A stretch of DNA of 64,000 nt from contig BSBN01000763.1 of NCBI GenBank assembly GCA_027924645.1, positions 930,001 through 994,000 of the forward strand, given 5' to 3'. The translations under genes were made by a program, and so were the position numbers. This document shows, in pieces, positions 33,789 through 46,051 of this stretch (position 1 is its first letter; each line of letters opens with the position of its first letter). This DNA is from Cunninghamia lanceolata. Lineage: Eukaryota > Streptophyta > Pinopsida > Cupressales > Cupressaceae. The notes beneath the pieces are model-generated. The model was not told where the DNA came from, made no database searches, and saw only the letters and a program-made list of their open reading frames with translations.

Positions 33789-34279
33789 TACACATAGGGT
33801 TGTTGAAAAGTGAGCCCCTCACTTTCTAGTGTCTAGAGGGAAACCAAAATGGTCTACCTTATCCTTGGAAATCCAACTTGAATTTTCATTAAACCTTTCT
33901 TTCCATCTAGTCAAATCTCTTCATATTGTCTCTTCCAAATGATTCCTTCAACCTCAATGTCTAGGATCTCCTCATTCTTCTTCTATTATGGTTGTAGTAT
34001 CTCATTCCTCCACTATACTTTTGTGCCACATTCTCCTAACACATTTGCTACCATAAAATATTATTGTCTTCTTTTCTCATCAACCTTCTCACTTTTTTCA
34101 TAATTCACCTTCTTCAATTGACTCTTTTCTATCACACATACTTCTACACTACTATTTCTCCTATCCTTATTACTCTTATCCTTTAGGTTGCTTCAATATG
34201 AGCTCTTTGATAACCTCTATTCCTATATTTTTCCAACAGTCCTAAAATTCCTTCTATAGTATCTTCTTTGCAACTACAA

Positions 34280-34740
34280 GGGTGTCTGATACACTTGCAG
34301 TATTTCATCCACTTGGGATTAGTGCAAAATATTCACCCTTTACACAAATTCAGATAATACTACAAAACTATCCTATTTCCTTCAATAGAATCAATGTGTG
34401 TCTCTTACTGTTATTTGATATGGTATACATATTATCCTTCCCATTATGTACAAGATTTCTATCAAATTTCCATGGTCTACCCAACAACAGATGGCATACA
34501 TCCATTGGTACAACATCACACAAGACTTCATCATGATATGACCCTATGTTGAATTTTACCAAACATTATTCTTTCACTAGTATCTTATCTCCCGGTTTTA
34601 ACCATCTTATCCTATATGGTCTAGGGTAATCTCCTTATCTTCAACTTAGTAACCATTTCTTCAAACACTAAATTATTAGTACTACCATTGTCAACAACTT
34701 TACAACACTTACCTCCTGATTTGCATACTATTTTGAACAG
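34280..34740 (-). pseudogene. element G protease remnant
   Basis: The minus-strand reading gives KVVDNGSTNNLVFEEMV (active-site region, DNGS where the family usually has DGGS), then YHDEVLCDVVPMDVCHLLLG and RPWKFDRNLVHNGKDNMY. This pair of blocks is typical of plant Ty3/gypsy chromovirus-type protease regions. Stops and one frameshift are present. No RT follows; 33789-34280 holds no recognisable domain. Confidence 0.8.
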
Positions 34741-35976
34741 GTTCTTTCTTTGTACTAGATTTTCTTCATTCCTCACATCTCAACAAAGCTCTTCTTATGA
34801 CTAGTGACACTCCTTTCTCTAGCTCTTTTTAGAATTGGATGATCCATTATATTTCTCCTCAACATGTGCAACCCTCGCTCTTCCTTCCATCCTCCTACTA
34901 GGGCTCCCTTGACTTTGGTGATGTTTCAAATTCTTAATGTCCTTCTCTACAATTGAAACAAGTACCTTTGAAAGATATTCCATCATTTCTCCCATATATT
35001 CCTTTTCCTCTTTGATATCCATCGGTTCTATCATTGCGGTAGGAATCTCTATCCTCCTTCTCATGGTAAGAATCATTGCCTTCCCTATCATTACAATGAT
35101 GATCACTACTTCCTTTTTGTCATTTTATATGCTACCTCTCTTTAAAGTCCCTAGGTATGATTCCTTGTTACCATATTGAGTTTTGCACTTTGGTATCTTC
35201 CTTCTCTTCCTTTTTGGCAGTTCTTCCTATCTTCAAGCCCTTTGTTCATTTTTTTCTATGATTAAAGCCAACACATGCCCAATTCTTCTTGGATTGATTC
35301 CTTCAAACCATTGATGTATCATGCCACTTTCTTTGTTCCTTCATCATGATGTCCTATTTGGATTGTTAACCTATAGTACTTCTCAATATAGTCCTTCACA
35401 GTCATATCTCTTTGCCTTAGGTTATGCAATTCCTTTAACAACTCTAAATGATAATTCATAAGAATAAAAATATATTTAGCTTCTCTACTATTCTATCCTA
35501 TTTTCTAATGCTAGGTTTACCTTTTCTATTCCTTTCCAAGTAAACTTCCTTCCACCAGATGCCATCACAACCTTTCAACTTAGTTTTAGAAAATTTCACC
35601 CCATCTAGATCAACAATATCTTCATACTCAAAGTGCTCTTCTAAATCCGTTATCTATTCTATTAACTCTTTAGGATTTAAACTACTAGAATAATTAGGGA
35701 TATCTACTCTAGTCTTCTTACCAATGCTTGATATGAATCTCAAAATACTTTCTTCCTTGTATTCTTCTTCACTTCCACTTTACTCAATAGGGCTTGCTTC
35801 TTATTCCTCATCACTCTCCTTATCTCTAGGGTTAGGGTTTCTTCTACAATTTTCATCAAAAGAATCCATTTGGATCTTCTTATCCTTCAACATATCAAAC
35901 ATATTCTCTATTGTTCCAATGACATTAACATACCATGTCCTCTTCATGGTGACATCTTGGATCTAATGTAAACTAC
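34740..35976 (-). pseudogene. element G Gag remnant
   Basis: Read on the minus strand: an acidic stretch with SSSLNPKELIEWI-like sequence, then DGVKFSKTKLKG and a knuckle-like CFNCREGH (one residue short of CX2CX4H) near 34960-34940. It has many stops. The order Gag then protease and the position after the PBS support the call more than any single motif. Confidence 0.6.
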
Positions 35977-36426
35977 CCTAGGTTGGTGATCTGTCCACAA
36001 TCACCCCTACAAACTGCCTCACAATCAGTATTTTGTTTACAAGCTTGTTATGGACTACCTCAATTTGGTGGTGTATTTACAAACAATAGGTCACAAGGAT
36101 CTTCTGCCCAACACTTTCCTATTGGAAGATATATTTATTTAATTCCTACAATGTACAAAAGCAAAATGCACCTCCCCTTCTTGATTTACTAAACTCACAT
36201 CATGATTCATTTGTACCAAACTCAATCTAAATGGATTCTCTCAGTAGATCTCTGATCTAAGTTATTTGTTTTGTTAGTTTCTGATAATTCAGGCATCTTT
36301 GCTATAGTTTTTATATAGGTAAGCTATTGTTTAGCTAACTCCCTTTTGGTTGTAACAAGGTTTTAGGTCCTTTTAAAACCTATTTTTCCCTTTAATAAAA
36401 AATAGCTATCCCTTGTCAAGATTCAA

Positions 36427-36441
36427 ACTTATAATACCACT
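36427..36441 (-). other. element G primer binding site (degenerate)
   Basis: Minus-strand AGTGGTATTATAAG directly inside the LTR keeps TGGTAT of the iMet site. Confidence 0.5.
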
Positions 36442-37270
36442 TGATAAAATCATGGATGAAAGGTCCAAGTGAAGGATTGTCCAACCATGTAATGAATTGA
36501 AATAAGACAAAATTACTCAGTAGAAACTCAATGAAACAACAAAATAACACTATGATCTTTATTGATTATCAATAATAAATTAAAACAATCTACTCCAATG
36601 GCCTTCCAACATGTTATGCCTCAACCATTTGATTACAAAATATACAAATTACAAAATTTGATTATTATCTCAACGCTCCACTCTCCCTCTCTTCCTTACC
36701 AAACTTCCTTGCTTTCAATTGTTTATCAAAAATGTTTATATAGTAGTCTCAAGCCTTAGAAATGATCTTAGTCAGCCATAAGGTGGTGCAAAGCTCAATG
36801 CCTCATGAAACACGTGGTTAGCTAAATGTGTAGATAAATCTCCCAAATTGAATACATAGTGATGATGGATTGATGAATCTTTATGTGGTTCACACCACAA
36901 GCACTCTTAGGTCCAATGTACCTTGATATGTGTTGGAATTTTCTAGTGCAAACTCCAAAAAATATGCTACAAGCCATGAATAATGAACTGAGTGTAATCT
37001 TGTCAAGCCCGGTAAAAGATTGAAAAACTAAATTATGCCATTGCAATGATAAAAATCTTCTAGAAAGTGAATATAACATTGGAGGATCACTGCAACACAT
37101 TCTCATAGCCACTAGATGAGATGTACAAATATAGTGAAATGCAATAGGATTTGTAATAATTGGTTATGATTATAATGTAAATGGAAACTTGCAAACAAAA
37201 CAAACAAGAAAAAGAAAATATTTTTGGTTGATGCAAGATTGATCTTACACCCTAGGATGCTCATGCATTA
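36442..37270 (-). repeat. element G 5' LTR (829 bp)
   Basis: Bounded by TSD GTACT at 37271-37275 and by the PBS. It aligns over its whole length with 7453-8113 plus 33606-33788. Confidence 0.85.
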
Positions 37271-37489
37271 GTACTCTAAAGGTTAAATTGCAACATCACA
37301 ATGGAGAGAAATTCTTTAATTGTTATAAATGCACTAAAAACACATTGCCCTAATTGGAAGCTATGCTCCATTCTAGAAGAAGTCTTAACTTAGAAAAGTA
37401 AATTTGATTTAGTTGAAGTGGTTGAGTACTATAGAGAGCAAAATCAAGTGGCCAATCTATTAGATAATAAGGGGATTGATCTTTCTAAT
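37271..37489 (+). pseudogene. RNase H domain, piece 2 of 3
   Basis: NITMERNSLIVINALKTHCP, NWKLCSILEEV and VVEYYREQNQVANLLDNKG follow exactly what piece 1 lacks. The family has GDSLxVINAL and REGNxVADxLAN here; both Asp positions are Asn in this copy (ERNS, VANLL). One in-frame stop and an apparent 1-bp loss near 37285. It is cut by element N1 after CTAAT (37485-37489). Confidence 0.8.
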
Positions 37490-38549
37490 TGTATACGACT
37501 AAAAATGACACGATTCATTCTAAATAAATATTCTTAATATTTATTCCCTTCTTCTATCAATTAAATAAATATTCTAAATTTATTTAACCGGTTCACTATT
37601 CTGTAATTAAATAAAATCAATTTATTTAATTAAATTCTTTAAATTCTTCTAATATTTCACATAATTAAATAATCCTACATTATTTAATTAATCATAAATT
37701 CCTCTATCCTAAGTCCTAATTCCATAAATCCACCTCACCAATTCACCTCATCTTTCCACCTCACCTTTGCCACCTCACCATGTTGCACATGTAATTAAAT
37801 ATTTTAAATATTTAATTAGCTAATATTCCCTCACCCACATGTCCTATTTATCCTCCAGTCAAAATTAGTTAACTCATCAATCAAATCTGTTAACTAATTA
37901 GTCAATTGAGTTCACTGGTCAATCTATTCTATTGACTCCTCAATCAACCCAGTTAACTGATCAATCAATTCAGTTAACTCCCCAATCAATTCACTTAACT
38001 GATTTGTCTATTCTTTTAACTCTTCAATCAATTTTGTTAACTCCCCTATTGCATGATGGAGCTTGGACACATGTCCTCTTCCTATTTGTTGCACGTTCCT
38101 CAACCATTCTCAACCATTGATCTTCTTATTTCTTCTCAACCGTTGATCTTCATTCTTCTGAGTCTATAAAGGGAACCTTATTCCTCCATTCTATTCATCC
38201 AGGCTATTCGTATTGTTACTCTGTAGAAATCTACCAGTGCGCCTTTGGCACCACATTACAATTTGCTTGAGATCACCCAAAGCTTTGAAGCTCCTCTTCA
38301 TTGCACACTTATCACCACAGCCATTCAATATCGACATTCTTGAAAACAACAAAGGAGTGCACTCTCTGAGGGCCTACTTAATACAAACAAGGACGATCTT
38401 GATAGGCAACAATAGAAGCTTCGATTCAAAGAAGGTTTGCATTGTGTTATTCATTGCTTCATTTCATTCAATCTTCTTAGTTTCACTATTCTATTGAGTT
38501 ATGGGTATTTGATGTTGATTATTGCATATTCATTGTTCATCCTATTTTA
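37490..38549 (+). repeat. element N1 5' LTR
   Basis: It starts TGTATACGACTAAAAATGAC, followed by an array of AT inverted repeats and TATA CTATAAAG at 38164-38171. Similarity to the 3' LTR stops at CCTATTTTA; the expected CCCTAACA end and any PBS are missing, so the junction has been altered. Confidence 0.85.
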
Positions 38550-38744
38550 TGTTTTTTGCAAATTTTTGTAGTAAAAATTTGTGTTTCTCTAAACCCCATT
38601 ATCGAGTTTTGCAAGGATCTATCGAAAGGTGACCTCCTAGGCTGAAACTAACATCACCAACATGCTCAGAAGGGTCGAAAACCTTAGAATCACCTGTTAA
38701 TTCACAAAAATCAGAGACTAAAAAAAATCTCTGTGATTTTTTTG

Positions 38745-39335
38745 AGGGTGCATCCTTTTATCCAGTGGTCCAAAGGGTGCTTCTGTAGGGTGCATCGCTT
38801 TATCCAGTGCTCCAAAAGGTGTTTCCATGTCATTTTATCCAACTATTTGAAGAGATTTTTGCAGGGTGCATCCTTTTATCTAGCGGTCCGAAGAGTGCTT
38901 CCATAGGGTGCATCCTTTTATCCAGCGGTCCAAAGGGTGCTTTCGTAGGGTGCATCGCTTTATCCAGCGGTCTGAATGGTGCTTCCGCATCCTTTTATCC
39001 AACTGTTCGAAGAGCTTTTTCACAAGGTGCATCCTTTTATCCAGCGGTCCAAAGAGTGCTTCCGCACAGTGTATCCTTTTATCTAGCGGTCCAAAGGGTG
39101 CTTCTGTAGGGTGCATCACTTTATCCAGCGGTCCGAAGGGTGCTCCCGCATCCTTTTATCCAACTGTCCTAATAGCTTTTTCGCAGGGTGCATCCTTTTA
39201 TCTAGCGGTCCGAAGGGTGCTCCCACAAGGTACATGTTTTATCCAGTGGTCCAAAGGGTGCTTCCGTATCCTTTTATCCAGTGGTCTGAAAGGTGTTTCC
39301 ATAGGGTGCATTGTTTTATCCAACAATTCTCCATC
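38745..39335 (+). repeat. 42-bp tandem array (2 x 21) in the N1 leader
   Basis: Units such as GGGTGCATCCTTTTATCCAG and CGGTCCAAAGGGTGCTTCCG alternate for about 590 bp. Overlapping open frames here only translate the repeat. Confidence 0.85.
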
Positions 39336-39703
39336 CTACCTTCTTCTACATGCCATAAGGGTGGTATCTTTTTCTTTTTGCCATAATAGGAGCATACGAA
39401 CTTGTAATCATGTAAATAAACACTCGTTGGAAAGGTAATTCCATGAACTTCACAATGGAGTAGGCTTGATCAAGTTATTTTATCATTTTGTAAGCTATTT
39501 TTACAGTCAAAGTTCAGCTATCTTTCCAAGCTTAAATCTAGCATTTTTTCTTGGAAACTAATGATTTATCTGTGCAACTTGACTTAAACACTTGTCAAAG
39601 AAAGGAGAAAAGAAACTTCTGATATATCTTCTACAAGGTTGAGAGATGGATAGTTTTATTTTCCTTAACACACACATCATAGATTAACTAGGGGAAAAGT
39701 AAA

Positions 39704-39935
39704 ACAACTTGCATACAATTCTCATCTAGTTCTAATTAGGAAGGTGTAACCCATTGTTCATGCAACTTGCATACAATTTTCATCTAGTTCTAATTAAGAA
39801 GGAGTAACCCATTGTTCATGCAACTTGCATACAAATCTCATCTAGTTCTAATTAGGAAGGAGTAACCCATTGTTCATGCAACTTACATACAATTTTAATC
39901 TAACTCTAATTAGGAAAGTAAAACTATGCATGCAA
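39704..39935 (+). repeat. 58-bp tandem repeat, about 3.5 copies
   Basis: AACTTGCATACAATT, CATCTAGTTCTAATTAGGAA and GTAACCCATTGTTCATGC recur in order. Confidence 0.9.
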
Positions 39936-40254
39936 ATCTCACATAGTTTCTAACTAGGAGGGTGATAACTGAATTATTGCTATCTTGATTTCATTGATCA
40001 TTGCTATATGGCTATCTCTTTTAGTTAAGAATATTGCTATCTTACAAATGGGAATGAACATTGCTATCTTTTTAACCACTTCAAAGTTAACAACCGCGTG
40101 AGTGCACAAGTAGAATAACCCATTTAGTTTTTCTACTTTTAACTAGGTTTGGATTAATCAGTGTCTTCTGTGTTTATCGAATGACAATAGGCTTATACTC
40201 TCCCCTTTACTCGGTGACCAGAACGCTAGACTTGTTATTCCAATTTTTTAACCT

Positions 40255-40310
40255 TTAGAGGGGCCTGCCCTTGGATGCACGCCTGTCCAAGTGGGAATGA
40301 CCCTGAGTGG
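40255..40310 (+). other. conserved leader hairpin of N1
   Basis: CTTGGA (40270-40275) pairs with TCCAAG (40286-40291) inside GGGCCTGCC to GACCCTGAGTGGA, the counterpart of 17420-17475 in element T, with different stem bases. Confidence 0.6.
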
Positions 40311-41039
40311 AAACAGGCTAAAGCCAAGCCCTACCGATCCACTTTAAATAAATGTGCTTGAAGTGAAAGCTTCCTGCAACGAGTGCAGTTGTGTTATACC
40401 GACAACCAACCTCCCCCAAAACCCTCCAAGGCGCAACCCTTGCAGGTTGGGAGACTCCATAATGGAGAGTAGTGCTGCTGCATGTATAACCATTCGAACA
40501 GTTGCCTTAATTAAACACCTCTTGTTCTAGTGGCCAAAAACCCTTGTAATCCATTTCTAGCCTAGGATTTTTGTACTTGCTTTTGTTCCTTTTAGTCCAA
40601 AATAGAGTCAGAAAAACCACTAAAAAAGTTTAGAAAAATCATAAAAATTCTTTGTGTTTGCTGTGTTTTCTTGCCACTAATTCAGAAAATCAAATCAAGA
40701 AGACCTTTTTTTTGCAACCAAAGTACCAAAAGCATCGAAAAATTCCAAAATTTACAAAAACACTGAGAAAATCCAGAGCAGCGCATCCATCCTCTATTTC
40801 TGCGCATTTGTGTCGACTAGTGGCACATCTATTGAGACCTACAACGCATTTACTACCTGTTACAACGCTTTTGCATTTTACCAGTCCAGTGCATGTATTC
40901 TAACTTCTAGTGCATTTGTCAATTTCTGCAGTGCATCTGTATTGGCGCATACACGACAGTGAGTACTTCCACATCTTTGCAGAGAAAATTTTCAAGTTTT
41001 CTAAGTATCCATTTCAGTCTTGTGTCAGTTTCTAAGGAG

Positions 41040-43291
41040 ATGACATCTGAATTAGAAGAACTTGCTCAAGAACTCCAATACCTGTGAGAGCAATTAGACT
41101 TCAATGCCTCACCCCAAGATTGTATAGCAATTGCTCAAGAACTTCAAGCCATACAACAAGAAATAGCAATCTTACAAGATGAACGTGTCAGTACTAGCTA
41201 TGCCACATGCCAAACTCATACATCTGTTTCCCATCTTAATGACGCTCATGACAAGGCAAGCACCACCTTAAGTGGGAAACGTATACCACTCCATCTACTA
41301 GTCCTCCTTCACCATCTCCCAGAGCACATAGCCCAGAGCATACTAATCCTACTCCTAGCTCAAAAATGCCCAAAGAATCCAACGATGATTGGCTCTAAAG
41401 ACTATTCTACAAGCCTAAAAGAGAAAGAAAAGCTATGGAAAACTCCAATTCCATCCATTCATTACCTCACTCACCTATCAATGATGTGATCCAAGGGCTA
41501 CAAGCAGAGAGTCACCCATGTCCCCAAATTCTGGTCCTTGACCTTATCAAAGAACCTTCAAGCATGTCCATTACTCCAACCTCATTGTGTATTCGACAAT
41601 CCTTTAAGCTTATTGAAGAACCTCCTACCATGACTCAAAGTCAAGGTCCGTTGTACCTTCATGTTGTTGCCCAAAAGCTTATCCAAGAGTCTTCTACCTC
41701 AACTTCAATTCAAACAACCCAAGAGTTATGTCAAGAGCACACTTTAGAACATATGGAAACATCAACCCCATGTCTAAATCAAGATCAAAGCATTCCCACC
41801 TGCCCCTTACATAATCTTTATCTTTTCTATGATCCTATACCTATACATGAGCAAGAAATCCAATTTCAAACCATTCATAACCTATATCTCTTTTATGATC
41901 AAGATACTACCTTTGATGAAGAAGCTATCCATGAGCAACTTGATCCTATATATGAACAAGAGATCAAATTCCAACCTCTCCATGGCCTATATCCTTTCCG
42001 TGATCAAGATGCTATCATTGATGAAGAACATATACAAGAGCACCTTAATTCCATCACGCTAAATCCTATCTATGATTAAGATCCCATCTATGATCAAGAG
42101 CCTATCTATGATCAAGCAGACCATGATGATCCTCTTAGCCCACTTTATGCATTCCATGGTCCTGAGCTTATAACCACATCTAGTCCTATCCAAGATTCAA
42201 CAACTTCCTCTTCCTTTGATGAGACACTTGCCTTCCAAGCAAGCGTAGAAGATCAAACCAAAAATACTCCTTCGCCATCCGTTATCGACCATGCTCCAAA
42301 TCCCCCACCGTATATTCTTGGTCTTACTACCTTTATTCATGAGTGTTCCTCCTTAGAACACCAGCCACCATTATCCTCTATCTCATCTTCTCCATCCAAT
42401 AAGGAACTTGTGTCTAATGTTCCACCTACACATAATCCCGCTATCCACCGCATACTCCAACATATGAACTATCAAGGTAAAGGCTTAGGCCTTCACGAAC
42501 AAGGTATTTTGGAGCCTGTCCATGTCAATGTTCCTCCTCCTTCATATGGCCTTGGATACATACCCCAAGGTGAACAATCTCAAGATGTTGGTACTTCCTC
42601 CACTCCTTCAAAATCCACCACTTTCCATTGCAAAAACCATCGTATCCCCAAAACATATGTCGCCATCCCACCCCCCTTATCATGCACACCCCAAAAGCAT
42701 GTGACCATACACCTTCCACCATCCAATCTACCTTCGCTACTTCCAACTCCTAATATCCCTTCATACATTTTACCACCACTTCTTCCAACACCTTATTCAT
42801 CCATCTATGAATCTTCTAACAATCCAAATCATGGCCAACAAATGCACATGTTGTCTATACAAAGAACTTCCTCAAACTCCACTTCCACCATCTCAAGAGA
42901 ATTCAACCATAAAAATCTGGATGCCTCTACCTATCAAGTCAAAAATCCTAAGAGTCCTCATGACCTAGGATACAAAATACAAGAATCAAAGAAGCGTCCT
43001 TCTCAAGAGCTGCATACACCTACACACCTATACGCCAAGCTGAAAAAGGTGTGGGTCCGCATCCAAAAAATGATTACTCCAAAAGCTACACAAAAGCTAC
43101 ATACATCCAAATCCATACCTTCACAGGTACTATCTAAAAACAAAATGGTTTGGGTACCTAAGCAAAAAGCCCTCAAGTTACATGAGGCATCTATCTCTCA
43201 AGAATCTCAACCATCCACTTTCTTCCATTCCATCCAAAAGTCTCAAATTCTTCCATCCCACATGACAAGCAAAAACCAACAAAATACTTAG
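41040..43291 (+). pseudogene. N1 ORF with G-patch-like domain (about 750 codons)
   Basis: The start MTSELEELAQELQYL at 41040 opens a short coiled coil (QELQAIQQEIAILQDERV). A frameshift near 41280 leads into a Pro/Ser/Thr-rich region (PSTSPPSPSPRAHSP), then repeated NLYLFYD units (about 41810-42050, three copies; the third reads GLYPFRD). Stops lie near 41396 and at 42077. TTFIHECSS comes next, then a G-patch-like segment at about 42450-42570: HMNYQGKGLGLHEQG, EPVHV, GLGYIPQ. Two KMVWVPK-like modules close the protein (about 43040-43180). It lacks Gag and protease motifs. The same protein is encoded by N2 at 61319-63671. I infer a trans-acting or structural role; function unknown. Confidence 0.7.
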
Positions 43292-43699
43292 TCTATGTGG
43301 ATCCCTACATGCCTAAGTCATTCATCCACAAGAAAAAGTCTTCGTTGCTTCCTACACTACTTTCCCATCACCAGCTTTAATGTTTATCATGGTATGTGCA
43401 ACCGTTGGTCATGATTCCCTTCCATTCTGCAACATTTCCATATACCTCCATCTCCCCTTCCTTCCACTATTATCCTACATCTCTTCCTCATCCTATTCCT
43501 ATGGTCCACGCTCTTGCATAAGCCTTCCCTCCATATTCTGCATCATAATCCACTATCTACCTACACCATATCACTTTCATGCGATCCCCTACCAACATCT
43601 GTGAGACCACTTGACATTGTCCATGTGACAACATCCATCTAGTGGGACTGTCACCTTTCACGGAACTAGCTCCCTGAGTCTCTCCCTTCCATATCCACG

Positions 43700-43840
43700 T
43701 TCTCCTATCCAAATGTTCAAAAAATACAAAAAAAAAAAAGAAAAATGAAAAAAGTAAAGAAAAATCCCTTCGTCCAATGGCAAAAATCTGGCAAACAGGC
43801 GCCTTGGATAAGTACCATGATGAAAACCTGGCAAACAGTA
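43700..43840 (+). other. A-rich tract and paired hairpins after the N1 ORF
   Basis: TCTGGCAAACAGG at 43787-43799 and CCTGGCAAACAG at 43827-43838, 40 bp apart, with GCCTTGGATAAGTACCAT between them exactly as in element T. Confidence 0.7.
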
Positions 43841-44287
43841 TCGTGTGTAAGTTGATCTTCTATGTCACCTACACTTGGGGGCACCTTGTCTCATCAACAT
43901 GTCACTTTTCTCCTACCAGTTTCCTTCCATACCATTTCCTATCCTATCCCTCTGTCCATTATGTACCTATATTGTCCCAATCCATCCATCTAATCTTCCT
44001 TTCCTATATTCTTTGGTCTTGATAAAGATTGGGGGCACAATGTTGACAAATGTTTTAGATGTCTCTTACATACCTTATCCCTCCACACCATGCAAATCCT
44101 TCATTATCCTCTCATCCTCCTATCATCATTAGCATTGCCATGAAAAATCCTAAGTACTCTACCTACAAGAGGGCATGTTATTCCTTTGTGACATAGTCCT
44201 TGGAGATCACATCCTTGATTCCTTCTACCTATTCTTTATCACCCATACATCTACCTATCCATGGTGTTTCCTTGTCATTAGTATTAT

Positions 44288-44456
44288 CTGTTCCATATCA
44301 TGTCTTATCTGATCCATATCTGTTCCGTATCTAATCTATATCTGTTCCATATCAGTTCCATATCTAATCCTTATCTGTTCCATAGCTGATCCATATCTGT
44401 TCCATGTCGTGTCTTATCTGTTCCATATCGTGCCTCATCTGATCCATATCTTAGGT
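44288..44456 (+). repeat. short tandem array of TCTGTTCCATATC-like units
   Basis: Units of 12-24 bp alternate between GATCCATATCT and GTTCCATATC. Non-coding 3' region of N1. Confidence 0.8.
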
Positions 44457-44481
44457 CCATTAGGATTTTCCCCGAACTACG

Positions 44482-44507
44482 TTGCCTCTACGTCGTCACG
44501 TAGGCAA
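44482..44507 (+). other. strong stem-loop in the N1 3' region
   Basis: TTGC and CTACGT on the left pair with ACGTAG and GCAA on the right, loop CGTC, two-base bulge. Ten base pairs in all. Confidence 0.65.
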
Positions 44508-44989
44508 GGCCATTTAGCAATGAGCCCCCAAGGCACTAGGTCAGTCCCTTAGGGTCCGTCTCCCTAATAAGGATTGTAGAATCTTCTCACCAAACAAGCA
44601 AGCGCAAGCAAAACCTGCTCTTCAAGCAAAAATTTTGACGCAAGGCATTAACCTATCCAAAGCAAAGCAAATACCCAAGGCCTTATAAATTATTTTCACT
44701 CAAATTATGGCAAGAAACAAACACATCTAAATGCAAGAATGTTTTGTGAATTAGAAACATGGTTAAAAACATTGAGTCTTGATTTTTGCTATCATGCCTT
44801 CCTATGCTACTCGAGGATGCCAAAAGCTAGAGATACTATGATGGGGGCATGATCATTTTCTTTGTTTGCTACTTGTGGATTAAACTTTAGTAATGTGACA
44901 CCTTGTCTAAGGACATGATCGGCAAAAGATCATCGAGGACATCCAAGGTCTAACATGAACGGGGGCAATCCTTGTTTGTTGATACGCAA

Positions 44990-45700
44990 GAAATACTTAG
45001 GTCATCTCAGTTCAATTATACCTCGATGCTTGTATTAAATTACTAAATCAAAATCCATGTAAGCAGTACTCAGGTCATCTCGGTTCAATTATACCTAGAT
45101 GCTTGTATTAACTTACAACATTTTAGAAAAAGTACCAAAAAAAATACCCAATGATGAAATAAAGCACTTCAAAATACTTGCACCGTCAAGATGTCAAAAG
45201 CAAAGCATCCATTATACATCCATTTATACATCCATACATCTATATCCCATGCAATAAAAGATCCACAAAATGCAAAGTATCAATGTTTATAAAAGCTTGT
45301 GATTCCTTCTATCGAGTCATTCTTCTATCAATCAGTATTCTATCTATCATTGTGGTCAATTCTTCTCAATCCGGTCAATCCGAGCAATGATCCTCATGCA
45401 AGTCTATCCTTAATCCATACCAATCAATTCAAGTCAATCTTGTCAAATGATCCAATCACAATTAGTGGTCTTGATCCTTGTCTGGTCATAAATCAACTCA
45501 ATCAATTATAATCAATCAATTTTCTTATACAAGATGTGGCATTGTCGAAATTAGACCAGCACATGCATCTTACACGACATGCTTCATTTCCTGAAACCAG
45601 ACATTATCCTTCATGTTTACTCTAGGGATCTATCATTCTCTGCCATGACAACACGCTTGCCATGTTGGTCTAGGGATATATCGTTCCTCGCCATGACAAC
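44990..45700 (+). repeat. two small direct duplications in the N1 3' region
   Basis: GGTCATCTCGGTTCAATTAT and GATGCTTGTATTAA occur at about 45003-45045 and 45074-45112. TCTAGGGATCTATC with GCCATGACAACAC occurs at about 45612-45655 and 45669-45705. Nothing coding is seen from 43850 to 46030. Confidence 0.7.
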
Positions 45701-46037
45701 ACTATCATATATCATTATCAATATATCGTTGGTTTACTGCTTGACAAGGGCAATACCTTGTTTGTTCTTGTGTCATTTGTGCATACTTGCTTGCTTTCTT
45801 GTGTGTGTCATCATTCCATCTTGCATCACGTATCATTCAACTCTCAATCTACCCATTTTCTTCAAATCTAACCTTCTTCATCGTGAGATTGTCTATCTCA
45901 CACCTTCTGCTGTCTTTCAGTCCAATCTCTCAAGGGGGCATCCTGTCATCAAACTTGTACGGTCAGGGGCAAACTGGGGCATGTATCATTGTCAGACTAT
46001 TTATTCTTTGAAGCAATGCCATAAACTGCATTGCATC

Positions 46038-46051
46038 AAAGAGGGGTAAAA
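46038..46051 (+). other. element N1 polypurine tract
   Basis: AAAGAGGGGTAAAA differs by one base from the tract of element T, and the preceding CTGCATTGCATC is identical. Confidence 0.85.

Larger units (their letters stand above)
7448..37275 (-). mobile_element. element G: decayed Ty3/gypsy, host of the E and T insertions
   Basis: GTACT is duplicated at 7448-7452 and 37271-37275 and flanks LTRs of about 830-845 bp on the minus strand. The internal part (33789-36441) holds Gag and protease only. The 3' LTR is split by element E at 8113/33606. In the roughly 180 bp I aligned, the two LTRs of G differ at about one base in five, so this is the oldest of the nested elements. It is inserted in an RNase H frame that resumes at its other side. 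Confidence 0.8.

Noticed and set aside
38745..39335. CRISPR-like spaced repeats
   Set aside because: Units are contiguous and degenerate with no unique spacers; plant LTR element context.
38807..39438. Open frames with repeated FIQRSKGCF or LSSGPKGA
   Set aside because: They are translations of the 42-bp tandem array in two frames; no start context or domain.
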